Assembly: GCA_903903705.1 (NCBI GenBank)
Contig: CAIUZU010000032.1
Span: 1-10,152, forward strand
Direction: 5' to 3'
Length of the DNA: 10,152 nt
Source: an uncultured Helicobacteraceae bacterium
GTDB taxonomy: Bacteria > Campylobacterota > Campylobacteria > Campylobacterales > Sulfurimonadaceae
Both the position numbers and the translations under genes were made by a program. The notes beneath the pieces are model-generated. The model ran no database searches and was not told where the DNA came from. It was given only the letters and a program-made list of their open reading frames with translations. Shown here piece by piece: positions 1-6,400 of this stretch. Each line of letters begins with the position of its first letter. Within the stretch, counting starts at the first letter, position 1.

Positions 1-387
1 CATAACGACAGAGATAAAATCCACACTATACTAGCCAACCTTATGGCAAATGCTTACGAGTATTCACCCACCGGAAGCGAAATCTCTATTGAGATTTTTG
101 AAGACGATAAAATGTTATATATCGCCATCCGCAATGTAGGCACGGATATAAAAGATAAAAAATCCATTTTTGACCCTTTTTACCAGCAACGAATGGGTTT
201 TACCAGAGTTCATCAAGGGTTGGGTTTGGGCTTAAGCGTATGTAAAAGCTATATTGATTTTCTGGGCGGAAATATTTTTATCACAAGAGACGGTGATGCA
301 AATGTGTTTATAGCGAGTCTACCTCTATATGAAAGCGATGAGGATGTTCTATTTGGCGGAGAGCTAGACTCTTTTATGTTTGACTAA
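1..387 (+). CDS. Sensor histidine kinase, C-terminal ATPase domain (5' truncated)
   Basis: Only the last 128 codons are present; the reading frame is open from base 1, so the gene begins outside the window. The visible part is a HATPase_c domain. The N box has Asn13 and Asn17 (NLMANAYEYSP), the F box is IFDPFYQ at about 56-62, and the G2 glycine-rich loop is GLGLGLSVC at about 73-81, followed by a FLGGNIFI-type strand. The G1 box reads RNVGTDI where DNGxGI is usual, so the adenine-contacting Asp is replaced by Asn45; such changes occur in working kinases, but activity is not certain. The protein ends in an acidic, aromatic tail (GGELDSFMFD) after the fold. The dimerisation and sensor domains are not visible, so the signal is unknown. 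It lies immediately upstream of cheD, which suggests a role in chemotaxis or motility control. It is not CheA-like: no C-terminal CheW-like domain follows the ATPase fold. Confidence 0.85.
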   Translation, partial: HNDRDKIHTILANLMANAYEYSPTGSEISIEIFEDDKMLYIAIRNVGTDIKDKKSIFDPFYQQRMGFTRVHQGLGLGLSVCKSYIDFLGGNIFITRDGDANVFIASLPLYESDEDVLFGGELDSFMFD

Positions 388-392
388 AGGAT

Positions 393-400
393 GGGGGGGG
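393..400 (+). repeat. G8 homopolymer tract at the cheD start
   Basis: Eight consecutive G residues lie between the Shine-Dalgarno element AAGGA (387-391) and the probable GTG start codon, whose first base is the last G. If translation starts at ATG 391 instead, the tract lies inside codons 1-4 and any length change shifts the frame. If it starts at GTG 400, a length change alters the SD-to-start spacing. Poly-G tracts of about this length are phase-variable in Campylobacter and Helicobacter; whether this one varies cannot be judged from one sequence. Confidence 0.85.
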
Positions 401-852
401 TGAAACAAAAAATAATTTATAGTGAGCAGTTTTATGTAACTGCAGATCCGCATGAAGAAATTGTGACAGTGCTTGGAAGCTGTGTCGCAGTATGTTTATA
501 TGATACAAAAAACAAAATCTGTGGAATGAATCACTATCTTTTACCTCTTTGGAACGGAAACGGTCTTCAAAGCTTAAAATTCGGCAATATCTCTACAGAA
601 AAGATGATACAAGCGATGTTTACGGCAGGTGCTTCCAAACGCCATACGGTTGCTAAAATATTTGGAGGAGCTTTGATAAATATCAATGAAGAATTTTCGG
701 TAGGACCACGAAATGTACAAATAGCAAAAGATGTATTGCAAGAGTACAAGATACCGATAATTTCGCAAGATACAGGCGGCCCGAGCGGTCGCAAAGTCTA
801 TTTCTCGAATGAAGACGGCAGTGCTTATATAAAATACAGTAAGAATAGTTAG
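400..852 (+). CDS. cheD: Chemoreceptor glutamine deamidase CheD
   Basis: CheD hydrolyses glutamine side chains on methyl-accepting chemotaxis proteins to glutamate, making methylation sites, and in many bacteria it partners with CheC or CheY. The family core is plain: VTVLGSCVAVCLYD carries catalytic Cys28 (numbered from GTG), GMNHYLLPLW carries His45 with the expected 17-residue spacing, and a KIFGGA segment follows. At 150 residues the length is normal. An in-frame ATG at 391 would add three residues (MGG), but the AAGGA Shine-Dalgarno element at 387-391 touches that ATG and sits 8 nt from the GTG at 400, so I prefer GTG. The gene follows the kinase stop codon by 12 bp and is probably co-transcribed with it. 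No cheC is visible in the window; the neighbouring CheZ-like gene may supply phosphatase activity instead. Confidence 0.93.
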   Translation: MKQKIIYSEQFYVTADPHEEIVTVLGSCVAVCLYDTKNKICGMNHYLLPLWNGNGLQSLKFGNISTEKMIQAMFTAGASKRHTVAKIFGGALININEEFSVGPRNVQIAKDVLQEYKIPIISQDTGGPSGRKVYFSNEDGSAYIKYSKNS

Positions 853-857
853 AAATC

Positions 858-871
858 GACATTTTAATGTC
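858..871 (+). other. Small inverted repeat, first of two in the cheD-parA spacer
   Basis: GACATT and AATGTC form a perfect six-base inverted repeat separated by TT; as RNA the loop would open to about six bases. It begins 5 bp after the cheD stop codon. Alone it is weak, but it stands in tandem with the stronger hairpin at 877-898. Confidence 0.5.
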
Positions 872-876
872 AGCAA

Positions 877-898
877 AGGCAGGGTTAGAACCCTGCTT
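877..898 (+). promoter_or_regulatory. Hairpin upstream of the ParA-like gene, possible translation or mRNA-stability element
   Basis: GCAGGGT and ACCCTGC (879-885 and 890-896) pair around a TAGA loop, and flanking G-T and A-T pairs extend the stem to nine pairs. No T tract follows, so it is not a normal intrinsic terminator. The right arm also contains CCTGC (892-896), which can pair with GCAGG (911-915) at the Shine-Dalgarno sequence of the downstream gene. The two pairings exclude each other, so a switch is possible. The structure is seen; the function is inferred. Confidence 0.5.
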
Positions 899-925
899 CC
901 AAAGAAAAATGCAGGAGAAGGTTTT

Positions 926-1756
926 ATGGAAAAACAGTTTAAATTTTTGGTCGCCAATGCAAAAGGCGGAGTCGGCAAAAGCACTACTAGTATGCAAATC
1001 ATTGTTCCGTATCTATTTAGAATGAGTAAAAAAAATGTATGTCTGTATGAATTTGATGATGAAAATGAGGATTCAAAATCGTACGAAGACAGCAGAATAG
1101 TAACCACTAAGCATGTAAAAGTCGCCAATAACGATATGCGTGACGAACTTCAAAAAATTCTGCTTAAAGACGAAACGCTCTGCATAGATGTCGGTGCAAA
1201 TAAAACCGCTTCAGTTGTTATAAACGCACTAAATGACAGCGGAATGATTTACTGTATTGATTTAGCGATTATTCCCATGATGGATGGAGAGATTGATGCC
1301 ATTAGCGCACTGCAAATGTACACTACACTCAAAGAAGCAAACCCTGATTTAAAAGTTGTTTTTGCATTAGGCAGGGTTAACAGTTCACGAGATATTTTTT
1401 GTCAGTTTGATATATTTTTAGGCGACCAAAGAGGATTCTTCAACGAGAGAGGTTTGATAGATATGGTCAAAGAAGAAGACCGTGCCTATTTTCCTCTACA
1501 TGACAGTGATTCTATCAGATACAGCCGTCAGTTTGGTTCTACCGTATGGGAACTGGCAAAAATCAATCGTGACATCGATACTGAGCTTAAAAGTTCTATA
1601 GCAAACGGCGAAGATCCTCAACAGATAAAGTTTTTAAGTTTTAAAAGGTCTCTTAAAATTGATTGTCTGACTTATTTAGAAAAAACAATCAACCCTGCAT
1701 TTAAAATAATAAACAAAAGAATGAACCAAGACAAAGAGGAAAAGAGTGATGATTAA
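926..1756 (+). CDS. ParA/MinD-type P-loop ATPase within a chemotaxis operon
   Basis: The protein has 276 residues. ParA/MinD ATPases dimerise on ATP and position cargo on the nucleoid or membrane. The deviant Walker A motif is KGGVGKST at 13-20, with signature Lys13 and catalytic Lys18. A Walker A'-like segment LCIDVGANKT lies at 85-94 with Asp88, and IIPMMDGEID at 115-124 and FALGRVNSS at 146-154 match the later core strands of the fold. The C-terminal end is charged (NQDKEEKSDD). An AGGAG Shine-Dalgarno element (913-917) lies 8 nt before the ATG. There is no parB or centromere-like repeat beside it, and it sits between cheD and cheB, so chromosome partition is less likely than positioning of chemotaxis or motility machinery, as with ParC of Vibrio or PpfA of Rhodobacter. 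I cannot show orthology to those. It overlaps cheB, implying translational coupling. Confidence 0.85.
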   Translation: MEKQFKFLVANAKGGVGKSTTSMQIIVPYLFRMSKKNVCLYEFDDENEDSKSYEDSRIVTTKHVKVANNDMRDELQKILLKDETLCIDVGANKTASVVINALNDSGMIYCIDLAIIPMMDGEIDAISALQMYTTLKEANPDLKVVFALGRVNSSRDIFCQFDIFLGDQRGFFNERGLIDMVKEEDRAYFPLHDSDSIRYSRQFGSTVWELAKINRDIDTELKSSIANGEDPQQIKFLSFKRSLKIDCLTYLEKTINPAFKIINKRMNQDKEEKSDD

Positions 1757-2819
1757 AATTTTTATTGTTGATGACAGTGCGATTGTTCGTACTGCTATTA
1801 CCGATTTAGTGCAGAAAGAAGCAGACATTCAACTCCTCGGCACTGCCCAAGATCCTATATTTGCAATGGACAAGTTCCATAAAATGGGATGGCCCGATGT
1901 TATAATTTTAGATATTGAAATGCCCAGAATGGACGGACTTACATTTTTAAAAAAAATAATGGCAACTCGCCCTACTCCCGTCATCATATGTTCATCAGTC
2001 GCACAAAAAGGAAGCAAAAACGCAATAGAAGCTATGAGCTTGGGTGCCGTAGAGGTTTTAGGAAAACCTGAATATCAAGTAAAAAACTTTTTTGAAGATG
2101 TTCATAACCAATTTGTCTATGCTATTCGTGCAGCCGCTAAAAGCAAACTTAAAAATATCTCTACTGCAAAATCATCATTTTTATCCAATATTGAAGAGAA
2201 ACTTAATGCGGACAGTGTTCTTCCAAGCATAAATAGAACTGCCCCACATGCAAATGCAGATCGATATATTGCTATAGGAAGCTCTACGGGAGGTGTTCAG
2301 ACACTGGAAGTTATACTGACTAAACTACCGATAAATACGCTGCCGATTATTATTGCACAACATATGCCTGCAGGTTTTACGGATTCATTCGCAAAACGCT
2401 TAGACACTATTTGTCAAGTCAGCGTTAAAGAGGCCGCAAACGGAGACAGACTGCAAAGAGGGTTCGTTTATATTGCTCCCGGAGATCTTCATACAATGGT
2501 AAAAAGAATAGGCGGTTCATATATTTTAGAGGTAAAAGACGGTCCAAAAGTCAGCCGACATAAACCGAGTGTCGATGTGTTGTTTCGTTCATGTTCAAAC
2601 GAGGGAGCTAAAAATTGCACGGCTTTTATCCTTACGGGAATGGGCGATGACGGAGCAAAAGGAATGAAAGAGTTACATGACAAAGGCGGAACAACCTATG
2701 CACAAGATGAAAGAAGCTGCATAGTTTACGGGATGCCCAAAGAAGCGGTTTTACTCGGAGGCGTCGATAAATCGGTTTCTCCTTTTCAAATTGTTGAACT
2801 GATAAAAAAATTAAATTAA
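1749..2819 (+). CDS. cheB: Chemotaxis response regulator protein-glutamate methylesterase CheB
   Basis: CheB removes methyl groups from (and can deamidate) chemoreceptors once its receiver domain is phosphorylated by CheA. Numbered from ATG 1749, the receiver domain (about 1-120) has the acidic pair Asp8-Asp9, phospho-acceptor Asp55 in LDIEMPRMDG, and Lys106 in the LGKP loop. A linker of about 50 residues leads to the methylesterase domain from about 172, with catalytic Ser179 in GSSTGG, His205 in QHMP and Asp301 in GMGDDG; the full triad is intact. At 356 residues the length is normal. A GTG three bases upstream (1746) is possible, but the GAGGA element at 1736-1740 is 8 nt from this ATG and only 5 nt from the GTG. 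The start overlaps the end of the ParA-like gene by 8 bp. No cheR lies in the window. Confidence 0.96.
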   Translation: MIKIFIVDDSAIVRTAITDLVQKEADIQLLGTAQDPIFAMDKFHKMGWPDVIILDIEMPRMDGLTFLKKIMATRPTPVIICSSVAQKGSKNAIEAMSLGAVEVLGKPEYQVKNFFEDVHNQFVYAIRAAAKSKLKNISTAKSSFLSNIEEKLNADSVLPSINRTAPHANADRYIAIGSSTGGVQTLEVILTKLPINTLPIIIAQHMPAGFTDSFAKRLDTICQVSVKEAANGDRLQRGFVYIAPGDLHTMVKRIGGSYILEVKDGPKVSRHKPSVDVLFRSCSNEGAKNCTAFILTGMGDDGAKGMKELHDKGGTTYAQDERSCIVYGMPKEAVLLGGVDKSVSPFQIVELIKKLN

Positions 2820-2832
2820 AAGGTACTACAAC

Positions 2833-3252
2833 ATGGGGAAATATATTGGAATTGAGGATGTTTTAACATCTATATTGGATATTTTAGAACATATCAAACA
2901 AGTAGAGGGCGAAATTATAACGATGTCTAACAGATCGAGCGAAGTTTTTGTAAAAGAGATTAGAAGTAAATCCGATACGCTAACCCCAGAAGTTCTTGTA
3001 GCTATTCAACTTCAAGATATTATCTCACAGCAATTTAGCGCAATTGCCGAAGCCATAGAATCTATGAAAAGCCATCTTGAGATTCATAAGCATACTCTGC
3101 GTGCGGACAATGCTATCTTAAACTCAAATATACAACGGCTTTATATAAAAATGCTCTCTTCACTTGATGAAGCAAGAAATAAACAAGCCTCTTTTAGCGG
3201 TCATTCTAATGTAAAAACAGAAGATCGTGATGATGAAATTGATTTTTTCTAA
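2833..3252 (+). CDS. Small CheZ-like chemotaxis phosphatase candidate
   Basis: This 139-residue, largely helical protein has no obvious full-length family match that I can name with certainty. Its middle segment AIQLQDIISQQFSAI (57-71) resembles the catalytic stretch of E. coli CheZ (FQDLTGQVIKR), placing Asp62 and Gln66 at the D-x3-Q spacing of CheZ Asp143 and Gln147. The C-terminus, after a polar linker, is DRDDEIDFF, much like the acidic-hydrophobic CheY-binding tail of CheZ. It is shorter than E. coli CheZ (about 214 residues), and remote CheZ orthologues are known in Helicobacter. The likely role is dephosphorylation of CheY~P in the cytoplasm at the receptor array. An AAGG element (2820-2823) lies 9 nt before the ATG, and cheB ends 13 bp upstream. 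The family call rests on two short motifs plus context. Confidence 0.7.
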   Translation: MGKYIGIEDVLTSILDILEHIKQVEGEIITMSNRSSEVFVKEIRSKSDTLTPEVLVAIQLQDIISQQFSAIAEAIESMKSHLEIHKHTLRADNAILNSNIQRLYIKMLSSLDEARNKQASFSGHSNVKTEDRDDEIDFF

Positions 3253-3261
3253 AGAGATCAA

Positions 3262-4575
3262 ATGATTAAAATACTAATAGTAGAGCAAAATGAATCTTGT
3301 CGACATATCATAAAAAATATACTTCAAGATTATGCTCACATAAAACAAAAAGAGTTCTCTGTTTGTGAAGCATCAAACGGTGCGGAAGCTGTAATGCTTT
3401 GCACACTTGAATGGTATGATTTAATCTACACAGGTATGGATCTGCAGGAAATGAGCGGCATAGAAACTACAAAACTTATACGTGCAAATAGCCCAAATAC
3501 ACTTATCATTGCCGTTTCAAAAGAAAATATAGAAATACATAAAAAAGTTTTATTTGTCGGTGCAAACGATTATATGCTTCAGCCTATAAATAAAGATCTC
3601 TTCAACGCAAGACTTGACATCTATTTATCTCTTATCAAATCACGCCGAAATGAGATAAGTAATCTTCAGGGACACACTCTATATACTGATATATTGCATG
3701 CGAGAACAACTGTTTTTTTTATAAAAAATCAAGATGTTCTGGCTGAGTTTTGGGAATATTATGTTTTTGAGGAGATAAAAGGCTACGCAAATGTTTCGAA
3801 TATTGTTATAACTATATATGATATTGGTTTACGACTACTTGAGCTATCTTTACACCCTCATATTTGGATAGAAGAATCAGAGAAGTATTTATATTTTACG
3901 ATAAATGAAATAAATAAAATAGATTCGGCTTTTTTAGAAAAAATTATTTCCAGACACCCTCAGATTTCTGACTATTTTATTGAAAAAAATAAAATTTCGT
4001 TTAAATATGCAAGACAAAGTGGAGATACTACACCTATTGTCGCAGAAGAGACAAAAACAATCTATAAAACAAAATCCGAAACCAATCCAAGCAACCTGAG
4101 CGTTGAGATACCTAATAACGTAAAACAGCTTAAAGTATACGACTATATGGATGAAGAGCATTTAGAAAATATCAAAGAGTATATTCAAAAATTAAACTCG
4201 CTATTATTGCTTGTGGGAAGCGATATTGAGGTTGAAGAAGTTGAAGAGATTGCATTCAATCTTGATAAGATCGGAAAATCGACTTCTTTATACAATGAGA
4301 GTTATTCTATATCAAGAGCATTAAGCGATTTATCGTCTGCTATAGAAAAAAATACATATGAATTTATGAGTAAATCATCATCATTAGGCGTACTTTGTTC
4401 TTCTTTCGGACATGATTTGACAAGCTGGGTACAAATGACATTTTATGACGGTGCCCCAAGTGTAAACTTTATGGATGATACAATAGTCACAAATTCAAAA
4501 ATGCTTGAGAGTATGCTTTCAAATCAAGCTTATGAAGATGATTCTGCCAGTTTGGATGATATTTTTGATTTTTGA
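3262..4575 (+). CDS. Pseudo-receiver protein with unknown C-terminal region
   Basis: The protein has 437 residues. Residues 1-125 have the receiver pattern (MIKILIVEQNE start, GIETTKLIRA, LIIAVSKEN, GANDYMLQPI), but key sites are lost: the acidic pair is Glu8-Gln9, the phospho-acceptor position is Gly58 (YTGMD, with Asp60 two residues on), and the conserved Lys is Gln107. It is therefore probably not phosphorylated in the usual way and may work by binding. Residues about 143-250 look like a mixed alpha/beta domain I do not recognise. A polar linker (about 250-290) leads to a helical region at 295-420 with no HPt-type histidine motif. The C-terminus, SLDDIFDF, resembles the tail of the preceding CheZ-like protein. 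It is the last gene of the chemotaxis operon, 9 bp after its neighbour, with a weak Shine-Dalgarno element. ChePep of Helicobacter also joins an N-terminal receiver to a long partner-binding region, but I see no direct similarity. Confidence 0.75.
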   Translation: MIKILIVEQNESCRHIIKNILQDYAHIKQKEFSVCEASNGAEAVMLCTLEWYDLIYTGMDLQEMSGIETTKLIRANSPNTLIIAVSKENIEIHKKVLFVGANDYMLQPINKDLFNARLDIYLSLIKSRRNEISNLQGHTLYTDILHARTTVFFIKNQDVLAEFWEYYVFEEIKGYANVSNIVITIYDIGLRLLELSLHPHIWIEESEKYLYFTINEINKIDSAFLEKIISRHPQISDYFIEKNKISFKYARQSGDTTPIVAEETKTIYKTKSETNPSNLSVEIPNNVKQLKVYDYMDEEHLENIKEYIQKLNSLLLLVGSDIEVEEVEEIAFNLDKIGKSTSLYNESYSISRALSDLSSAIEKNTYEFMSKSSSLGVLCSSFGHDLTSWVQMTFYDGAPSVNFMDDTIVTNSKMLESMLSNQAYEDDSASLDDIFDF

Positions 4576-4758
4576 TTTAGTAATCTAAAACGCCATAAAA
4601 AGCACTTATAAGATAAAATCAACTTTAATCAAAAAAAACAAAACAGCAACTTCCTAGCCTAAACGCTTGACTTTAATTATGGAATTTTGCAACAATAAGT
4701 TTTTTTGGGTATAATTCGCCACTTTTTAAAATAGTGTCAAACCCTCAAGGATATATAA
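4576..4758 (+). other. Intergenic spacer between the chemotaxis operon and secG
   Basis: This is the longest non-coding stretch (183 bp) and is AT-rich. It holds a weak inverted repeat just after the upstream stop codon (TTTAG-TAAT-CTAAA, 4576-4589) with no T tract, an eight-base palindrome CTTATAAG (4605-4612), a -10-like TAAAAT (4614-4619), and the stronger secG promoter (4700-4715). No convincing terminator for the chemotaxis operon is visible, so some read-through into secG is possible. I see no ORF or recognisable RNA gene in it. Confidence 0.6.
4700..4715 (+). promoter_or_regulatory. Probable sigma-70 promoter of secG
   Basis: A perfect -10 hexamer TATAAT (4710-4715) is preceded by GGG and a run of seven T (4700-4706). 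A T-rich stretch leading into an extended -10, without a clear -35, is the known form of housekeeping promoters in Campylobacter and Helicobacter. Transcription would start near 4722, giving a leader of roughly 37 nt that contains the AAGGA Shine-Dalgarno element (4747-4751). Confidence 0.65.
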
Positions 4759-5091
4759 ATGACAACTAGTTTTCTACTTATTGTTCAAATAATTTTGGTA
4801 GTGATGTTGGTAATAGCAGTGTTGCTACAAAAAAGCTCAAGTATAGGTCTTGGTGCATACAGCGGCTCAAACGAGTCAGTTTTTGGAGCAAAAGGTCCAA
4901 ACAGTTTCTTAGCAAAAACAACTTTTATTATAGGTTTTTTATTTGTCGTAAACACAGTTATTCTAGGCTACATGTATTCTTCTACAGCAACAGCGTCTGT
5001 AGTTGATAACATGGTTGAGACAACCAACATTGCAGCTCCGTCTGCAACTCCCGTAAAACCTGAAAACAACCAAACTACACCTTCAAAATAG
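4759..5091 (+). CDS. secG: Preprotein translocase subunit SecG
   Basis: SecG is the small accessory subunit of the SecYEG channel in the inner membrane and aids SecA-driven export. The 110-residue protein has two membrane segments (about 4-23 and 53-72). Between them lies the family's cytoplasmic loop: LLQKSSSIGLGAYSGS followed by VFGAKGPNSFLAKTT. After the second segment comes a polar, Thr/Pro-rich tail (about 76-110) of the kind seen in many SecG proteins. AAGGA at 4747-4751 lies 7 nt before the ATG. A good promoter stands just upstream, and frr-pyrE follow; the same secG-frr-pyrE order occurs in Helicobacter and Campylobacter. A hairpin overlaps the stop codon. Confidence 0.95.
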   Translation: MTTSFLLIVQIILVVMLVIAVLLQKSSSIGLGAYSGSNESVFGAKGPNSFLAKTTFIIGFLFVVNTVILGYMYSSTATASVVDNMVETTNIAAPSATPVKPENNQTTPSK

Positions 5092-5112
5092 TTGCAATTT
5101 TTTTGCAGCTAT
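5088..5112 (+). terminator. Hairpin overlapping the secG stop codon, possible partial terminator
   Basis: ATAGTTGCAA (5088-5097) pairs with TTGCAGCTAT (5103-5112) as a ten-pair stem with one T-G wobble and a TTTTT loop. The TAG stop codon is inside the left arm. A run of eight T lies at 5127-5134, but 14 nt beyond the stem, so it is not a classical intrinsic terminator. It could reduce read-through into frr or protect the secG mRNA end; a ribosome terminating on secG would block its folding. Confidence 0.45.
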
Positions 5113-5143
5113 AACTCTCCAAATTCTTTTTTTTAAATATTTC

Positions 5144-5153
5144 TTGCTACAAT
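5144..5153 (+). promoter_or_regulatory. Probable extended -10 promoter of frr
   Basis: TTG-C-TACAAT fits the extended -10 form TTGnTAnAAT described for Campylobacterota promoters, with a T-rich region upstream (eight T at 5127-5134, then AAATATTTC). Transcription would start near 5160, about 29 nt before frr. It would make frr-pyrE and the peptidoglycan-sugar genes partly independent of secG. Confidence 0.5.
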
Positions 5154-5188
5154 TGCACCAATATTTTTCATAATACAAGGAAATAAAG

Positions 5189-5746
5189 ATGTTAGCCGAA
5201 ATATTTAATCAGTGTGAAACAGAGATGAAATCAAGTATAAGTCATATGCTTAGGGATTTTAAAACACTTAGAACAGGTAAGATTACTACGTCTGTTTTAG
5301 ATAACGTAAAAATTGACTACTATGGAACTATGACTTCACTTGATCAAGTAGGGTCTATTTTAGTAGCAGACGCAACGACTATCGTCATAAATCCATGGGA
5401 AAAAAATCTTCTTCAACAGATTGACAGTGCCATATCAAAGGCAAATATCGGTGCAAACCCAAATAACGACGGAGTCCAAATCAAACTCTTTTTTCCGGCT
5501 ATGACCGTTGAGCAGAGACAAGAGTCTGTTAAACAGATGAAGGGCATGGGTGAAACTGCGAAAATTGCTATAAGAAATGACAGAAAACACTCTAACGATA
5601 AGATAAAAAAACTTGAAAAAGATAAACTTGTAACTGCCGATGAGTCAAAATCCGCTCAAGAAAATATACAAAAAATAACTGATAAATTCATCACTGAAGT
5701 TGAAAACATCTTAAAAACAAAAGAGTCTGAAATATTAAAAGTATAA
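5189..5746 (+). CDS. frr: Ribosome recycling factor
   Basis: RRF works with EF-G in the cytoplasm to split the post-termination ribosome so the subunits can be reused. The 185-residue length is exactly typical. The three-helix bundle is seen as an N-terminal helix ending in LRTGK (27-31), the beta-rich head [20 protein letters not shown] (38-57), [17 protein letters not shown] (66-82), the [17 protein letters not shown] turn, and two long C-terminal helices containing [10 protein letters not shown] (124-133). RTGK stands where many orthologues have RTGR or RTGRA. AAGGA at 5177-5181 lies 7 nt before the ATG. It is followed 31 bp later by pyrE. Confidence 0.97.
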   Translation: MLAEIFNQCETEMKSSISHMLRDFKTLRTGKITTSVLDNVKIDYYGTMTSLDQVGSILVADATTIVINPWEKNLLQQIDSAISKANIGANPNNDGVQIKLFFPAMTVEQRQESVKQMKGMGETAKIAIRNDRKHSNDKIKKLEKDKLVTADESKSAQENIQKITDKFITEVENILKTKESEILKV

Positions 5747-5777
5747 CGAGTCAAAAAATAAGATACGGGATTTTAAA

Positions 5778-6386
5778 ATGGATATTAAAAAAATATATAT
5801 GGATTCAGATGCTCTTTTAGAAGGACATTTTAAACTAAGCAGCGGCAACCACTCACAATTTTATCTACAGTCTGCAAAAGTTTTAGAAGATCCAAAAACA
5901 GCAAAACTTCTAGCCGACGCTCTGGCTCTGCAAATCAAAGAGAGCGGTATCAAAATAGACACTGTTTGTGCCCCCGCTCTTGGCGGACTTATTGCCGGTT
6001 TTGCACTTGCAACGGCACTTGATTGCAGATCTATATTTGCAGAGAGAGTAAACGGTGAAATGTCTATTCGCCGCGGATTTGAAGTAAAAAAGGGCGAAAG
6101 AGTTTTGATGTGTGAAGATATCATTACAACGGGTGGTTCTGCGATGGAAGCGGCAGCCGTAGTAGAGAGTCTCGGCGGAGAAGTTGTAGCGGTTGCAGCT
6201 TTGGCAAATCGCGGTTTTTGTAAACGTCAAAATAGCGATGTTACAACAAAACCAAACTGCCGCCTTCCGCAAAATATCCCGTTTTTTGCACTTGCTGATT
6301 TTACGTTTGAGATGTACTCACCTGAAGATTGCCCAATGTGTAAAAATGGAAGCGAAGCTATAAAACCCGGATCAAGAGGAAACTGA
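5778..6386 (+). CDS. pyrE: Orotate phosphoribosyltransferase
   Basis: PyrE joins orotate to PRPP to make OMP, the fifth step of pyrimidine synthesis, in the cytoplasm. The protein has 202 residues. The PRPP-binding motif is [13 protein letters not shown] (109-121), with its paired acidic residues Glu113-Asp114. The N-terminal [16 protein letters not shown] (16-31) is the family's orotate-site stretch, and [11 protein letters not shown] (64-74) and [15 protein letters not shown] (87-101) form the catalytic surroundings. The C-terminal [16 protein letters not shown] (185-200) marks the Thermus-type subgroup of PyrE rather than the E. coli type. A GGGA element at 5767-5770 lies 7 nt before the ATG. 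The next gene starts only 14 bp after the stop, so pyrE is probably co-transcribed with the peptidoglycan-sugar genes. Confidence 0.96.
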   Translation: MDIKKIYMDSDALLEGHFKLSSGNHSQFYLQSAKVLEDPKTAKLLADALALQIKESGIKIDTVCAPALGGLIAGFALATALDCRSIFAERVNGEMSIRRGFEVKKGERVLMCEDIITTGGSAMEAAAVVESLGGEVVAVAALANRGFCKRQNSDVTTKPNCRLPQNIPFFALADFTFEMYSPEDCPMCKNGSEAIKPGSRGN

Positions 6387-6400
6387 TTAAGACGTTGTTT

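Noticed and set aside
574..1128. Long minus-strand open frame across cheD and the ParA-like gene
   Set aside because: It is antisense to two clear genes, shows no recognisable motif, and has the Cys/Phe/Ser-rich composition of a shadow frame.
926..1756. Plasmid or chromosome partition locus
   Set aside because: There is a ParA-type ATPase but no ParB-like gene, no parS-like repeats and no replication genes, and the neighbours are chemotaxis genes.
4576..4589. TTTAG-TAAT-CTAAA as terminator of the chemotaxis operon
   Set aside because: The stem is only five AT-rich pairs and no T tract follows.
4667..4672. TTGACT as a -35 element for secG
   Set aside because: It lies 37 bp before the TATAAT at 4710, far too distant, and nothing at 17 bp spacing resembles a good -10.
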